Of a DNA stretch of 64,000 bases, positions 13,801 through 33,828 are shown piece by piece. The stretch covers positions 4,512,061-4,576,060 of the forward strand of contig OX465110.1 in NCBI GenBank assembly GCA_949987565.1. The letters are read 5' to 3'. Below the pieces are notes generated by a model. That model made no database searches, was not told the DNA's origin, and saw nothing but the letters and a program-made list of their open reading frames with translations. Source of the DNA: Luidia sarsii. Its lineage: Eukaryota; Echinodermata; Asteroidea; Paxillosida; Luidiidae. The stretch's first letter is position 1. Every line of letters starts with the position of its first letter. The translations under genes were made by a program, and so were the position numbers.

Positions 13801-14760
13801 TTCAAGCCGTGAGTCATCCATGTTGAGTGCGAGTCACGAAGGTCAAGTTAGTCCAAAGTCAAGAGTCATCCAGGTCGAGTGCGAGTCACAAAGGTCAAGT
13901 AAGTCCAAAGTCACGAGTTATCCAGGTCGAGTGCGAGTCACAAAGGTCAAGTTAGTCCAAAGTCACGAGTCATCCAGGTCAAGTGCGAGTCACAAAGGTC
14001 AAGTTAGTCCAATTCAAGAGTCATCCAGGTCGAGTGCGAGTCACAAAGGTCAAGTTAGTGCCCAAAGTCAAGAGTCATCCAGGTCGAGTGCGAGTCACAA
14101 AGGTCAAGTTAGTCCAAAGTCACGAGTTATCCAGGTCGAGTGCGAGTCACAAAGGTCAAGTTAGTCCAATTCAAGAGTCATCCAGGTCGAGTGCGAGTCG
14201 TAAAGGCCAAATCTTGAGACTGAGTCACAAGTCATCCAGTTGACTAATTAGTACTATATGCCTTCTCACCTTCCTCCCTCCCTGCCTGCCTCCTTCCCTG
14301 CCTGCCTGCCTCCCTCCCTGCCTCCCTGCCTCCCTGCCTGCCTGCCTGCCTGCCTCCCTCCCTGCCTCCCTCCCTGCCTGCCTCCTTCCCTGCCTGCCTG
14401 CCTCCCTCCCTGCCTCCCTGCCTCCCTGCCTCCCTGCCTCCCTGCCTGCCTGCCTGCCTCCCTCCCTGCCTCCTTCCCTGCCTGCCTGCCTCCCTCCCTG
14501 CCTGCAGCATCATCGGACTCTACGTCTCCCTGGTGCTGGTGGTGGGCAAGTTTGTGCGCATGGTCTTCAGCGGCGTCTCCACCAAGATCATGTTCACGGA
14601 GTTTCCCAACGTGGACCGCATCATCAAGCTGTGCCTGGACATCTTCCTGGTGCGGGAGTGCGGCGAGATGAAGCTGGAGGAGGACCTGACGGCCAAGCTC
14701 ATCTTCCTCTACCGCTCCCCGGCCATGCTCATCGAGTTCACGCGCTACAAGCGGGACTAG
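1698..14760 (+). CDS. PIEZO: Piezo-type mechanosensitive ion channel, C-terminal third (15 exons)
   Basis: Piezo proteins are trimeric plasma-membrane cation channels opened by membrane tension. The exons are 1698-1986, 3616-3804, 4682-4862, 5344-5470, 6231-6372, 6996-7210, 8093-8251, 8923-9070, 9698-9883, 10329-10421, 11121-11293, 11813-11947, 12335-12414, 13505-13679 and 14508-14760. Joined, they read without a stop for 847 residues to TAG. Family signatures are plain: PRPTKRFW in the first exon, KYG.GG...L then IIWFPLLLIS (outer helix), PPSR in the extracellular cap, LAGYGIIGLYVS..LVVGKFVR (inner pore helix), and a C-terminal domain with DIFLVRE, LEED and LIFLYRSP. Piezo proteins are usually about 2,100-3,000 residues, so the N-terminal blades lie left of the window. 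The gene is convergent with DHRS1. I cannot say whether it is the only Piezo in this genome. Confidence 0.96.
3616..3804 (+). CDS. PIEZO: Piezo exon (window exon 2)
   Basis: Starts after CTGCCCAG and ends at AGG before GTAAGC, phase 0 at both ends. It encodes LKYFFQFFFYPWN, a hallmark of the Piezo transmembrane blade, and ends AAFFHRSILR, the usual end of the helix before the cytoplasmic linker. Confidence 0.93.
4509..4588. mobile_element. short foldback element with CAGGGATGTAAG ends
   Basis: CAGGGATGTAAG at the left is mirrored by CTTACATCCCTG at the right around an AT core with a (TA)n run. The same ends bound a longer copy at 5862-6069. I see no convincing target duplication. Confidence 0.6.
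4682..4862 (+). CDS. PIEZO: Piezo exon (window exon 3), charged linker
   Basis: Acceptor CCCATAG, donor GTAAGT, ends in phase 1. It begins RHGLWQES and runs into a Lys-rich then Glu-rich low-complexity tail. This matches the long variable cytoplasmic linker of Piezo channels, so sequence identity with vertebrates is expected to be low here. Confidence 0.85.
5096..5232 (-). mobile_element. tRNA-derived SINE, family 1
   Basis: Read on the minus strand it gives CTGGCAAAGACTAGTTGA, then GGCTGGATAGCTCAGATGG (A box TAGCTCAGATGG), a GAAATTCAAATCC-type B box and a tail reading AAAGTTTTCTTTGCCA. Related copies occur at 47.2, 49.3, 58.2, 59.4 and 60.8 kb. Confidence 0.75.
5344..5470 (+). CDS. PIEZO: Piezo exon (window exon 4), acidic linker
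   Basis: Acceptor GTGCAG, donor GTAAGA, phase 1 in and phase 2 out. It is entirely Glu/Asp/Ser/Lys-rich (AEGAEPTEPEGEDPDTKEGD). It is supported by splice consensus and exact frame with both neighbours rather than by homology. A (GTGGCT)6 repeat starts 20 bases beyond the donor. Confidence 0.75.
5491..5526 (+). repeat. (GTGGCT)6 hexanucleotide microsatellite
   Basis: Six perfect units starting 20 bases after a Piezo splice donor, followed by one degenerate unit. Confidence 0.95.
5862..6069. mobile_element. foldback element, CAGGGATGTAAG family, longer copy
   Basis: Starts CAGGGATGTAAGACTTCCGG, contains ATTTCCGGAAATGGTGTGATTTT and AAACTGCTATCTCAAACTGCT, and ends CTTACATCCCTG. The internal sequence recurs at 2297-2450, 3290-3570 and 9185-9440, so this is a dispersed family with at least five copies in the Piezo introns. 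CAGGG ends recall hAT elements, but I could not find an 8-base duplication. Confidence 0.6.
6231..6372 (+). CDS. PIEZO: Piezo exon (window exon 5)
   Basis: Acceptor AACCAAG, donor GTGAGG, phase 2 in and 0 out. It encodes YNNMLDP.YTAVTDVYVPMFLCDVFNLILF, a strongly conserved cytoplasmic helix and transmembrane segment of Piezo C-terminal to the linker. Confidence 0.92.
6996..7210 (+). CDS. PIEZO: Piezo exon (window exon 6)
   Basis: Acceptor TTTGTAG, donor GTGGGA, ends in phase 2. It encodes NSVPLFFVLFLLLQF, VMVIDRAIYLRK and a further hydrophobic helix ending LPKINNR, typical of the last blade helices. The donor is followed within about 25 bases by an 800-base pyrimidine tract. Confidence 0.93.
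7236..8038 (+). repeat. 800-base pure pyrimidine (CTC/CTT) tract
   Basis: Nearly uninterrupted CTCCTCTTCTTCC-type sequence in the Piezo intron after window exon 6. It is open in all plus frames (Ser-, Leu- or Pro-rich), which explains the long artificial open frames there. Long homopurine/homopyrimidine runs can form triplex DNA. Confidence 0.95.
8093..8251 (+). CDS. PIEZO: Piezo exon (window exon 7)
   Basis: Acceptor CCAATCAG, donor GTAAGA. It encodes the conserved IWYFVKCIYFGLSAYQIRCGYPTRILGN core that precedes the anchor region near the pore. Confidence 0.94.
8923..9070 (+). CDS. PIEZO: Piezo exon (window exon 8), anchor region
   Basis: Acceptor GCATTTCAG, donor GTAGGT, ends in phase 0. 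It encodes FYGYQAIPFLKE.R.LMDWMFTDT..T...WLEVEDVYSSVY, matching the Piezo anchor domain, which wedges between blade and outer helix. Confidence 0.94.
9446..9612. mobile_element. palindromic MITE, 'CCTAGCAGGACC' family, complete copy
   Basis: Left arm TTGCAAACTGCTTACTGACT...ACTGGGCCTGACGTTTCGAT, centre AAAGGCCTTTGAGAA, right arm the mirror image. Copies or halves recur at 21545, 29632, 31660, 39205, 44908, 58796 and 61985. Confidence 0.8.
9698..9883 (+). CDS. PIEZO: Piezo exon (window exon 9), outer helix
   Basis: Acceptor TTTCTCAG, donor GTGAGT, phase 0 both sides. It encodes VKYGAGG then a hydrophobic run ending IIWFPLLLIS, the outer pore helix, followed by the start of the extracellular cap (NPPSEIDI). 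Confidence 0.95.
10329..10421 (+). CDS. PIEZO: Piezo exon (window exon 10), cap
   Basis: A 93-base exon, phase 0 both sides, acceptor CCTTCAG and donor GTAAGC. It encodes PLFGTTAL and the polar start of the cap. A symmetric exon of 31 codons could be skipped without frame loss. Confidence 0.88.
10515..11045. mobile_element. composite of two foldback families in a Piezo intron
   Basis: The first half carries the GGTTTGCGGTGACACC / AAGAGCCGG stem family, the second half (about 10,915-11,045) the AAACCCAGCTTAGGCTC family. The same composite is present in inverted orientation at 12,775-13,215. Confidence 0.7.
11121..11293 (+). CDS. PIEZO: Piezo exon (window exon 11), cap
   Basis: Acceptor CTCCGCTAG, donor GTAAGC, ends in phase 2. 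YQAEDIV.V.IKG.S...W..SPPSR matches the cap strands of vertebrate Piezo (SPEDIV...SPPSR). Confidence 0.95.
11813..11947 (+). CDS. PIEZO: Piezo exon (window exon 12), cap
   Basis: Follows a 21-base T run and GGTTTCAG; donor GTAAGT. Encodes a polar cap segment (YHQFPLSP..NPGRRIRDQLAEQLE), placed by frame and by analogy with the A.RRQLAQLLE segment of vertebrate cap domains. Confidence 0.85.
12150..12240 (-). mobile_element. tRNA-derived SINE, family 2
   Basis: On the minus strand it reads GACCAGCTTGTTGGTCAAGT, then GGTTAAGACGTTGG, a GCGTTCGCATCCC B-box-like stretch and CCCGAGCTGTCTG. A sister copy at 40,512-40,596 shares the ends GACCAGCT and CCCGAGCTG.CTG. Confidence 0.55.
12335..12414 (+). 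CDS. PIEZO: Piezo exon (window exon 13), cap
   Basis: An 80-base exon, acceptor CCGTCAG and donor GTAAGT, encoding ITHAYPGYVRVPAKG. This resembles the 'IPHLFPKYIRAP' region of vertebrate Piezo cap. It leaves phase 1. Confidence 0.85.
12775..13215. mobile_element. inverted copy of the 10.5-11.0 kb composite
   Basis: Shared inner sequence includes GACTTGGCATGGCCTTCCC / its complement, AGACCTACTCTAAATGA and the TCAACTTCAACAAAG segment, all in reverse order. It lies one intron group away, so exons at 11121, 11813 and 12335 sit between inverted copies. Confidence 0.75.
13505..13679 (+). CDS. PIEZO: Piezo exon (window exon 14), end of cap
   Basis: Acceptor AATTCAG, donor GTAAGT. It encodes cap strands ending EFWVVNVGASPMIIYAINDRV then FAPLAGYG, the entry to the inner pore helix. 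Confidence 0.94.
13807..14235 (+). repeat. 51-54 base minisatellite, about eight units
   Basis: GAGTGCGAGTCAC starts at 13825, 13877, 13929, 13981, 14032, 14086, 14138 and 14189. Each unit reads roughly GTCATCCAGGTC-GAGTGCGAGTCAC-AAAGGTCAAGTTAGTCC-AAAGTCA. It lies in the last Piezo intron. Confidence 0.93.
14270..14506 (+). repeat. CCTGCCTCCC repeat abutting the last Piezo acceptor
   Basis: Nested CCTG, CCTC and CCTT units with a higher-order period of about 110 bases. The array ends in the AG that is used as the splice acceptor at 14506-14507, so it serves as the polypyrimidine tract. Confidence 0.9.
14508..14760 (+). CDS. PIEZO: Piezo last coding exon, inner helix and C-terminal domain
   Basis: The acceptor CCTGCAG is carved out of a CCTG/CCTC repeat. 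The exon encodes IIGLYVSLVLVVGKFVR (pore-lining helix), FPNVDRI.KLC.DIFLVRE and LEEDLTAKLIFLYRSP, ending TRYKRD and TAG. This is the most conserved segment of the family and fixes the identity. Confidence 0.98.
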
Positions 14761-14966
14761 CCGAGTGCTGAGCCTCTTAACCCCCTTTGCGGACGGGATT
14801 ATGGCTGTTACGGTGCCATTTCCAAAACTCGCTTAAACAACCAGAGAACAATATACCTCCACAACAAGGTCCCACAATAGCGCACTTGTTACTGTTAATC
14901 ATTCATGTGGCAATTGACGTCAAAACAGGTTTTTGTCAGGCTAAATAGTGCTAAAAAAAGTCTTTA

Positions 14967-15281
14967 GCCGCGTTTCCACTGGACTTATTTTGGTCAAAGT
15001 AACCGAGCCGAATGGTTACTTTTACCGGCCAACCTCTGCCCAGTAAAAGTAACCAGGTCAGTTTAACCGAGCCGATTAGTCCAGTGGAAACGCACCACTC
15101 GGTAAAACACGACTCGGCGTACATGCACTGTGCACAAATAATTTTTGCCAGCTCGGTTACTTTAAGCATCGTCTCAGTTAAATTGACTGACTCAAAAGTC
15201 CAAGTGGGAACGACGGTCAAATTTGACCGTTGGAAAATTTACCATCGTCTCGGTTAAATTTTAGTCCAGTGGAAACATGGC
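14967..15281. mobile_element. MITE with TTA target duplication, Harbinger-like
   Basis: Ends read GCCGCGTTTCCACTGGACT on the left and, on the opposite strand, GCCATGTTTCCACTGGACT on the right. TTA flanks both sides (14964-14966 and 15282-15284). Three-base TTA/TAA duplications with 15-25 base inverted repeats are typical of PIF/Harbinger non-autonomous elements. An internal copy of the GTCCAGTGGAAAC end motif sits at about 15079. Confidence 0.7.
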
Positions 15282-15799
15282 TTATGTCTAAAATTTGGCG
15301 GTGTCCGAAATTGAGAAGGTCCCAGAGAGGCTGTAGCCGTCATCCATCCGCAATAGGTTAAGCACAAGGGGTCCCACTGATTATGAATCACGGGACTCCA
15401 GCTGATTCTGAAACACAAGGGGTTCCCTCTAACCCACTCATTGATATAAGGGGCAGATAAGTGACCCCAAACCCCCGCCTCTATCAGGCATGCGATGTTT
15501 TGCAGTTAGTGGTTGCATACTTCCCCTGTTTCCGTCTTACAATAACAATGCACTACACATTGAGAGCTCGTCTTTTTCCCGAGGGCATTTTCTGAAAACC
15601 ATTCAAACTATAAAAAGTCTCCCAGAGGTAGGCAGACAGAAAAAAAAAGGAAGATAAAGTGTCATACCATGAATAGTGAAAATACACATAGCCCCTTGAT
15701 TAATGATTTGTATATCTGAAATACTGACGGTGATAAAAAAGTTGACCTTCAGTTGGGGCTATTTTGTGAATGTCAAGACATTGGGCCTTTTGTTTATGT

Positions 15800-15805
15800 A
15801 ATAAA
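15800..15805 (+). promoter_or_regulatory. poly(A) signal, Piezo
   Basis: AATAAA about 1,040 bases after the Piezo stop, followed by AAACTTTCAGG and a T/G-rich stretch. It is the first canonical signal on this strand after the stop. Confidence 0.5.
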
Positions 15806-15825
15806 AACTTTCAGGGGAGAATGTT

Positions 15826-17939
15826 GAATGTCTTTGTACTATTGTAAAGTTGTTGTTTTTTCGTCTTCAGCGATATTCTGTTGGGGTTAAGGTTTGTGTT
15901 CAGGGATTACCTGTACTTCTTCTTTCAAATTGTTGGCCAAATAACTGACGGCCTTGACCTTTGTCGGTATTGCATCTGCAATCACACCTAACTTTTCAAC
16001 TGGAACTGGAGTGTTCTCCTTCAGACCCGTGCAGTTTCCTCCCCTAATTCTTTCTCTTAACACTGAGTATCTTTGCGAATGTTTTTTCTTTAGAGGGGTG
16101 TTAATTTTTGGAAGTGTGATGTGTCTTGATTCGTCATCAGATGGTTATGTTGAGAAACTGTTGAGACGATGCTGACCAACATTGAACCTGTTGGCTTTGA
16201 GAGTTGCCTTCTTCTGTGCCGAGTTTCTCAGGTGGATTCATCGTCGTAAATTCTGAATTTATCGACTTATTTTTTATCTTGACTGAATGCTTTTCTTATA
16301 TCTACAGAAGTAAAAAGCATTCTCATAATGCTCATGCTTTGCGGGATTCTAAAATCCACAAGATCATTTTCTTCTTACTCTCAGGATTTCTACACTTGTG
16401 TAGATTATGTTTTACCTTTTTATGTTTCTCCTTAAACGTATCCTTTAGAAGAATTCCTTTTCGGATCCTTTCTTCCTTTCTAAGTAGATTCTGTTGTCTT
16501 TAAGATGTTCAAGTGTACTGCTAGATTAGAGGTTCAGAGGTGAGCAATGGAATTGCATAGCTTAGAGTCAACTTCGAGCGAAGTTACCTTAGATGTATAA
16601 GCAATGTTACTTTAGTGTTATATAATGTGCAGTAGTAGTAGTACATTGTACATGTAAGTGGTACAATGCACGTGCTGTGGTTGTCAGCGTCCCTGTGTGT
16701 TGTGTGGTGTCTGGCATCCATGTATAACAGTGTGTCTCGTTCTGGGTAGTATCTGTGCTTGTGTTTCTGTGATTCGCTGACTGTGCCATAGGGACAAGGA
16801 ATGGTTCGTTCACCGATTGGCTGCTTTGAGGCGATGATGTCATATTGGAGTGCTCGGATTGGTCGACACTCACCTCAAAATACCTCAAAACAATCATCGT
16901 TAATTTTTAAGCTGTCCGCAGTGTAGTCTGTAGTCTGGTTTAGAGTCGACAAATGTGAGTAAAATTGCTTGAATCATGTGTACTACTTGGTAAACTTGAA
17001 GAGATAACCATAGTATAACGGTAATTGGTGCTTGATTGAAAAAAAAGGATACTTTTTCTACATGTGTGGCCTTTTGTTAAGAAATCGACATTTGATCCCA
17101 GGATTTTTTTCTTCAATCCATTGAGGAATGATCAGGAATATGTAACAATATCATATTGATCAGAAAACTAAACAAAATATACAATATAATTTTGGACTGA
17201 TTAGGGAGAGATGTAAAAAAAGGGAATGAATTGGTAGAGAGAACTAAGTTTGGCCTTTGAGAGGAAAATCCCAATACGTTTATGCCATGTAAACCCCACT
17301 ACGATGTTTGTGACATAAAGGAAAATACTGATCAGAATTTATAATGGATGTATCATGTTTCATTCGCATTGGAATGTATGTAATTGCAGCAAATGGTGTA
17401 GCTAATTAGCTAGATGTGTTAGTATTAAATGTATGCATTATTTGTTAGGGAAACAATGCAAAGCTTTTCTTCTGAAATTTCCAAGAGATAGTTCCAAATG
17501 CATCCCACCATAGGCCTACATGCCAGCATGGTTAGTTGCCTTAATTCCTTGAGTTTTTATTAACACAATTTGGAAATTTTCCGAAAATATTTCTCTCTTT
17601 TTTTCAATGCAAAAATGTTTACACATTGATTATGCTTATCTTAGAATGTGAACTGTCTGATATAACTTGTCTTTTTTAAAAGTCATGGACCTATAAGTGC
17701 ATTACAGTTGTGTAACGGTATGCGTCACATACTTATTTCTTGATGAATGATTATCCTTAAAGCTTTGTAACCTTGTAGGGGGAACATTTGAATACAGTTT
17801 TGGACACACTACAGCTGCTTTTCCGAGGGAGTTCATGTGGAGTTGATTGTGGGATGATTTAGGTGTCTTTGGCAAATATTAGCACACACATTGATGGCAG
17901 TGACTTCAGCCATATCCAGATACTTGCCTGTAAGAAGCC
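15826..17939. other. AT-rich convergent intergenic region
   Basis: Between the Piezo and DHRS1 3' ends. I see no exon, no transposon protein and no long repeat; scattered short open frames lack splice or homology support. It may belong to a longer Piezo 3' end. Confidence 0.5.
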
Positions 17940-17955
17940 ACAGCCCGGTTTGGAA

Positions 17956-18758
17956 CAGCTGAAGTTACTCCAGGTGAACTGTATTCCCACAAATCATTCA
18001 TTTTTACACTTAAGTTACTAGACGCAAGTAAGTTTCTTTCTTTTTTTACTTCATCACACGATGTCAGATAAACTTTAAAGTTATCATAATGTCATTGCAG
18101 TGCTAGTTGTTTTTTCTTCTTTGGGGCATTAGTTTGATGTGAAATTTTGGAACCCACATGATAGAAAGGTGATTAAATTGCTTGTGAGAAATGCTAATTG
18201 ATCCTTGATATTTGATCGATGACTGTCTTGTTCCATTGCCGTTGATAGCATCATCTTTTATTTGTATTGCATTTCGTATTATATGCCTTTTAAGAATAGT
18301 CATTCAAGAATGGATTGAATTAGCTGTGGCACTCTAATAATGTCATAAATACAACTGAGAACAAAATGTAATATTATTGAATATTTCCAAAACAGCGCCC
18401 TCTATTGATAAATTGTTTAATGAGAAAACAGCGCCCTCTATTGACAACATTTGGAGAAATATTTTTTTAAATCTGGGAACAAACCTCTATTGATACACTT
18501 CAAACAATTCCTTACGGCAAATAGTCTGGAAAGTTTAATAGAAAACAGTGCGCCCTCTATTGACATCATTTTGACAATTTCTTTTGAATATGAGGAAAAC
18601 AAGCGCCCTCTATCGTTGAATTTCAGGCACTTGAAACTGGCCTTGAAATTTTGAACTGAAGAACAGCGCCCTCTATTGAAAACAATTGGAGAAATGTGTT
18701 TTAATCTGGAATAAACAGCGCCTTCTATTGATACACTTCAATTTGTTAGGCAAATCAG
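17956..18758. repeat. segmental duplication, copy 1
   Basis: From CAGCTGAAGTTACTCCAG onward it aligns by eye with 20,739-21,545 at high identity, with only scattered substitutions. It contains GCGCCCTCTATTG motifs. Copy 2 is in the last DHRS1 intron. Confidence 0.85.
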
Positions 18759-19240
18759 CCTTGAAAGTTTAATGGGAAACAGCGCCCTCTCTTGGAGGCA
18801 TTTGGACAATTTCATTTAAAATGGAAAAACAAGCGCCCTCTATCGTTGAATTTCAGGCACTTGAAACTGGCCTTGAAATTTCGAACTGAAGAACAGCGCC
18901 CTCTATTGAAAACAATTGGAGAAATGTGTTTTAATCTCGAATAAACAGCGCCATCTATTGATACACTTTAATTTTTTAGGCAAATTAGCCTTGAAAGTTT
19001 AATGGGAAACAGCGCCCTCTCTTGGAGGCATTTGGACAATTTCTTTTAAAATGGAAAAACAAGCGCCCTCTATTGTTGAATTTCAGGCATTTGTTAAAGA
19101 GGCAAAATTAATAATTATTTGTCTGGAAATGTTGAATGAAAGAATAGCGCCCTCTATTAACAACAATTGGAGAAATATTTTTAAATGTAGAAAAGTGAAG
19201 ATATTAGCGCCCTTTAGTAATGACTTCAGACATCTCGTTT
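18603..19240. repeat. 230-base tandem repeat built on GCGCCCTCTATTG
   Basis: GCGCCCTCTATCGTTGAATT starts at 18603 and 18833, and a variant (TATTGTTG) at 19063, giving a 230-base period. Each unit has four shorter sub-units headed by AGCGCC.TCTATTGA.AC. The third unit decays. Confidence 0.85.
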
Positions 19241-19573
19241 TGTAACAAATTTTTTCGACTGGAAACATTAATTTTTCATGGCAAAACAGATACCTTCATT
19301 AACGGTATTTTGAAATGACTGATTTGAAAGATTACAATGTAGCACCCTAAAGTGACGAGTGAGTTAGCTATTTTAGACTGCTTCTATTTCACATCATTTT
19401 ATTTACTTAATAATAACATTCTGAATATATTTGATGAAATAACATTCTGAATGTAATTGGTTTTCATTGTTACAGGTGTTTAATTTGTCCAATGTGAATA
19501 AAAGGATAAATGTGCTTCTGGCTAGGCCCCGCCATAAATCAGCTGAACATTTCCTACTGATCCTGTCCACCTT

Positions 19574-19579
19574 TTTATT
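19574..19579 (-). promoter_or_regulatory. candidate poly(A) signal, DHRS1
   Basis: TTTATT on the plus strand is AATAAA on the minus strand, about 630 bases after the DHRS1 stop. I saw no closer canonical signal. Confidence 0.35.
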
Positions 19580-20206
19580 GATGTTGATGGTTCCCTGCCC
19601 GAAATTTCTCTCACTCTCGAACTTAGTCTTCAGTCTTTACCTCGGCCGCAGTGTCTCACAGTACAAGCTGTCCGTCCTTGGCTTTCAGAATCTGACCTGT
19701 GATATTCAGACGTGAAGAGACAAATCAGGCAATCAAGCCTCTCATTAAATTTTACTGGCGGACCCATCGACTTTGATACTTTTGTTCCAAACAGCACCGA
19801 GCAGGAAGTATCGTACAACTTTGTCATACCCCCTCCTGACGAGCGTAATACATGTACTATACTAGTATCCACATGATGATCGAAGCACCAAGGAAAAACA
19901 CCTGGGTCCAAAAAAGTGGCAATTGCAGCAGAAAATGGCATAATCTTAGTCCAAAGCAATCAATTTCGGTCATTTCAAACTGGAATTACCTCTTCCAAAA
20001 CAATGTAAACAAGAAGGATTTGTTTTCACTCTCACAAAAAAAAAAGGTTGGCAACAATTCTGTTTAGTCAAAAGTATAGAACCTAGATTTACACCTGAAT
20101 GTAGCAATGAAAATGTGCAGCTTTCAAGATCAGTTTTCAGTGTCATTATCAGTGCATCATGTTCGATGGTGACCGTATGCTTACCGTTAATATCACGCAG
20201 TCTCCG

Positions 20207-32159
<11,953 letters not shown>

Positions 32160-32450
32160 GTCGACAAGCTACGTACTGCACTCGACCCTGTACCCCGACC
32201 TCCCTCCCCTCCCCTGCCCCAGAACACCGAGCACGTACACAAGACCAATGGCCTTGTCTGTGTGTGCACAAGGAGAGGTTTATGTAACAGTCCAAAAAAA
32301 CAAATATGTCCTCACATATGTAATGGCCAAACAAAGCCGAAGCTTTAGCAACACAGGGTCGCCAGGGCTGTTGGAGCGGTTCATGTTTACTGTAAAAAAA
32401 TAAGAACGCTCAAGGTCGCTGTGCATTGCCCTGGCTCGTGTTACATCATG

Positions 32451-32840
32451 TCCCTTTTCCAAAACCCGGCTTAGGCCCAGGCTCCGGCTTTGTCTGTCTT
32501 TCTTTCGTCCATTTTAAAGTGCAAGTCATGGACACGGGAGGCACTTTGCTGGCCCCGCGGTGACGAGTCAGATTTTTTTCCAGGGAGGCTCATGTCCGCC
32601 ATGTCGACAAGCTCGTACTGCACTCGACCCTCTACCCCGCCCCGACCTCCCTCCCCTGCCCCAGAACGCGCAGGCACTTTTGTTCTTTTTTTAATGTTAC
32701 GGTACACTGCGTTTTGAAGAAAAAAATCCAAAGCTTCAACTTCAACAAAGAACTCCAACCTGTGTTTTCAGCTTTGGGGTAACAGAAACGAAGCTGGAGC
32801 CGAAGCCTAAGCCGGGTTTTGGAAAAGGGCCCCTTGTACA
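32451..32840. mobile_element. foldback element carrying a DHRS1 start-region copy
   Basis: Ends CCCTTTTCCAAAACCCGGCT and, mirrored, AGCCGGGTTTTGGAAAAGGG. Between them, positions 32,548-32,671 match DHRS1 exon 1 and leader and are bounded by the 9-base direct repeat AGGCACTTT (32,539-32,547 and 32,672-32,680). Reference copies at 28,977 and 60,150 lack the insert. It lies about 290 bases upstream of the DHRS1 start codon. Confidence 0.75.
32548..32671 (-). pseudogene. DHRS1 exon 1 and 5' leader fragment
   Basis: On the minus strand it repeats the leader CTGGGGCAGGGGAGGGAGG, CGAGTGCAGTACGAG and CTTGTCGACATGGCGGACAT, then a mutated MADMSLPGK. The source is 32,109-32,230. Frame is lost after Lys9, so it is not functional coding sequence, but it places a second ATG context upstream of the real one. 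Confidence 0.8.
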
Positions 32841-33828
32841 ATGCCGTTACACAAAATAAGGCTACACAATAATATGGACTTGGGAGTTTCATTTCCAGTT
32901 GAGAGGAGCGCTCAGCGGAAAGGTCTTCCCTTATTGTAGAACAATATCCTTGAATAAGACCGTTGAGCGTCAGCTTAATTCAACCATAGATTATTCAACA
33001 CCCCAGACGCCCCCGTGGAGGCCGTCCTTGGTGTGGCGTCTTGGGGTGAAGACTCGGTCCATTACTCTTGTTGAGGAAGTTTGACATCGTATACGTTCGT
33101 ATATTATAATCAGTGCACGTTTTTCCCTGACGATCTTAGAGCCGCAATTCATCGGATTCCGAAGAAAAAGATTGTGGAAAGACGTCTCTGTCAACAACTT
33201 GTTCATGTTTGTTTTTTTCGCTGAGAAAAAAAATGGTGCCGAACTCAAAAAAAAAAGGTGCATTAACTACTGAACGTGTCAGGGAACTACTCTGATTTAA
33301 TATGTAAGTGTATAGGCCTACGGCCTTCGCGTTGAGAAAAACAAATCTGCGTTCACGCCATGAAGTAAAGAACAGCGCCCTCAATAACTGCGGGCATAAT
33401 AGCTTCATAATTAGCTTCAAAATTCATAATTAAATTCATAATTAATCAATCCTGAAACTCACAAATGTTTGATCTGGAATTATAATAATATGGGCCTACC
33501 AGTACTTAATGGCAAATCAGGATTTGCAAGTTTTTGGACAGATCATAGCGACCCGAGGCAGTTTCGTCCTTGCGCATGCGCGTTGCCACGTGTATTGCAT
33601 CATCAAAGGTTTGGTACGCACTCACACATAAATCTGCCATAATATCACTGACCGTGCGCGAGGAAACCTTACTAATTTATTGTCATTATGGCTGTAATTA
33701 ACAATTAGACCTGCAAAATGCCGTGTACAGTATTGTGTGCATGTACTGTAAACGACCCACACCGTCACTGTGCATACTCACTGTGTCATTGTGCTACCAA
33801 GCTCTCCCTGGTCCTTTGGTACATGTAC
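32841..33828. other. region upstream of DHRS1, no gene seen
   Basis: Intergenic between DHRS1 and the 33.8 kb element. One GCGCCCTC motif at 33,375 and short AT-rich repeats; no exon, promoter motif or RNA gene I can support. Confidence 0.45.

Larger units (their letters stand above)
14761..15825 (+). other. PIEZO: Piezo 3' untranslated region (probable)
   Basis: Runs from the stop codon to a canonical AATAAA at 15800-15805. It contains a 315-base inverted-repeat element (14967-15281), so the mature transcript would carry a hairpin. The 3' end is inferred from the signal only. Confidence 0.5.

Noticed and set aside
14258..14671. Pro/Leu-Cys-rich frame on plus and Gly/Arg/Gln-rich frame on minus
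   Set aside because: CCTG/CCTC repeat; the real exon begins at 14,508 in a different frame.
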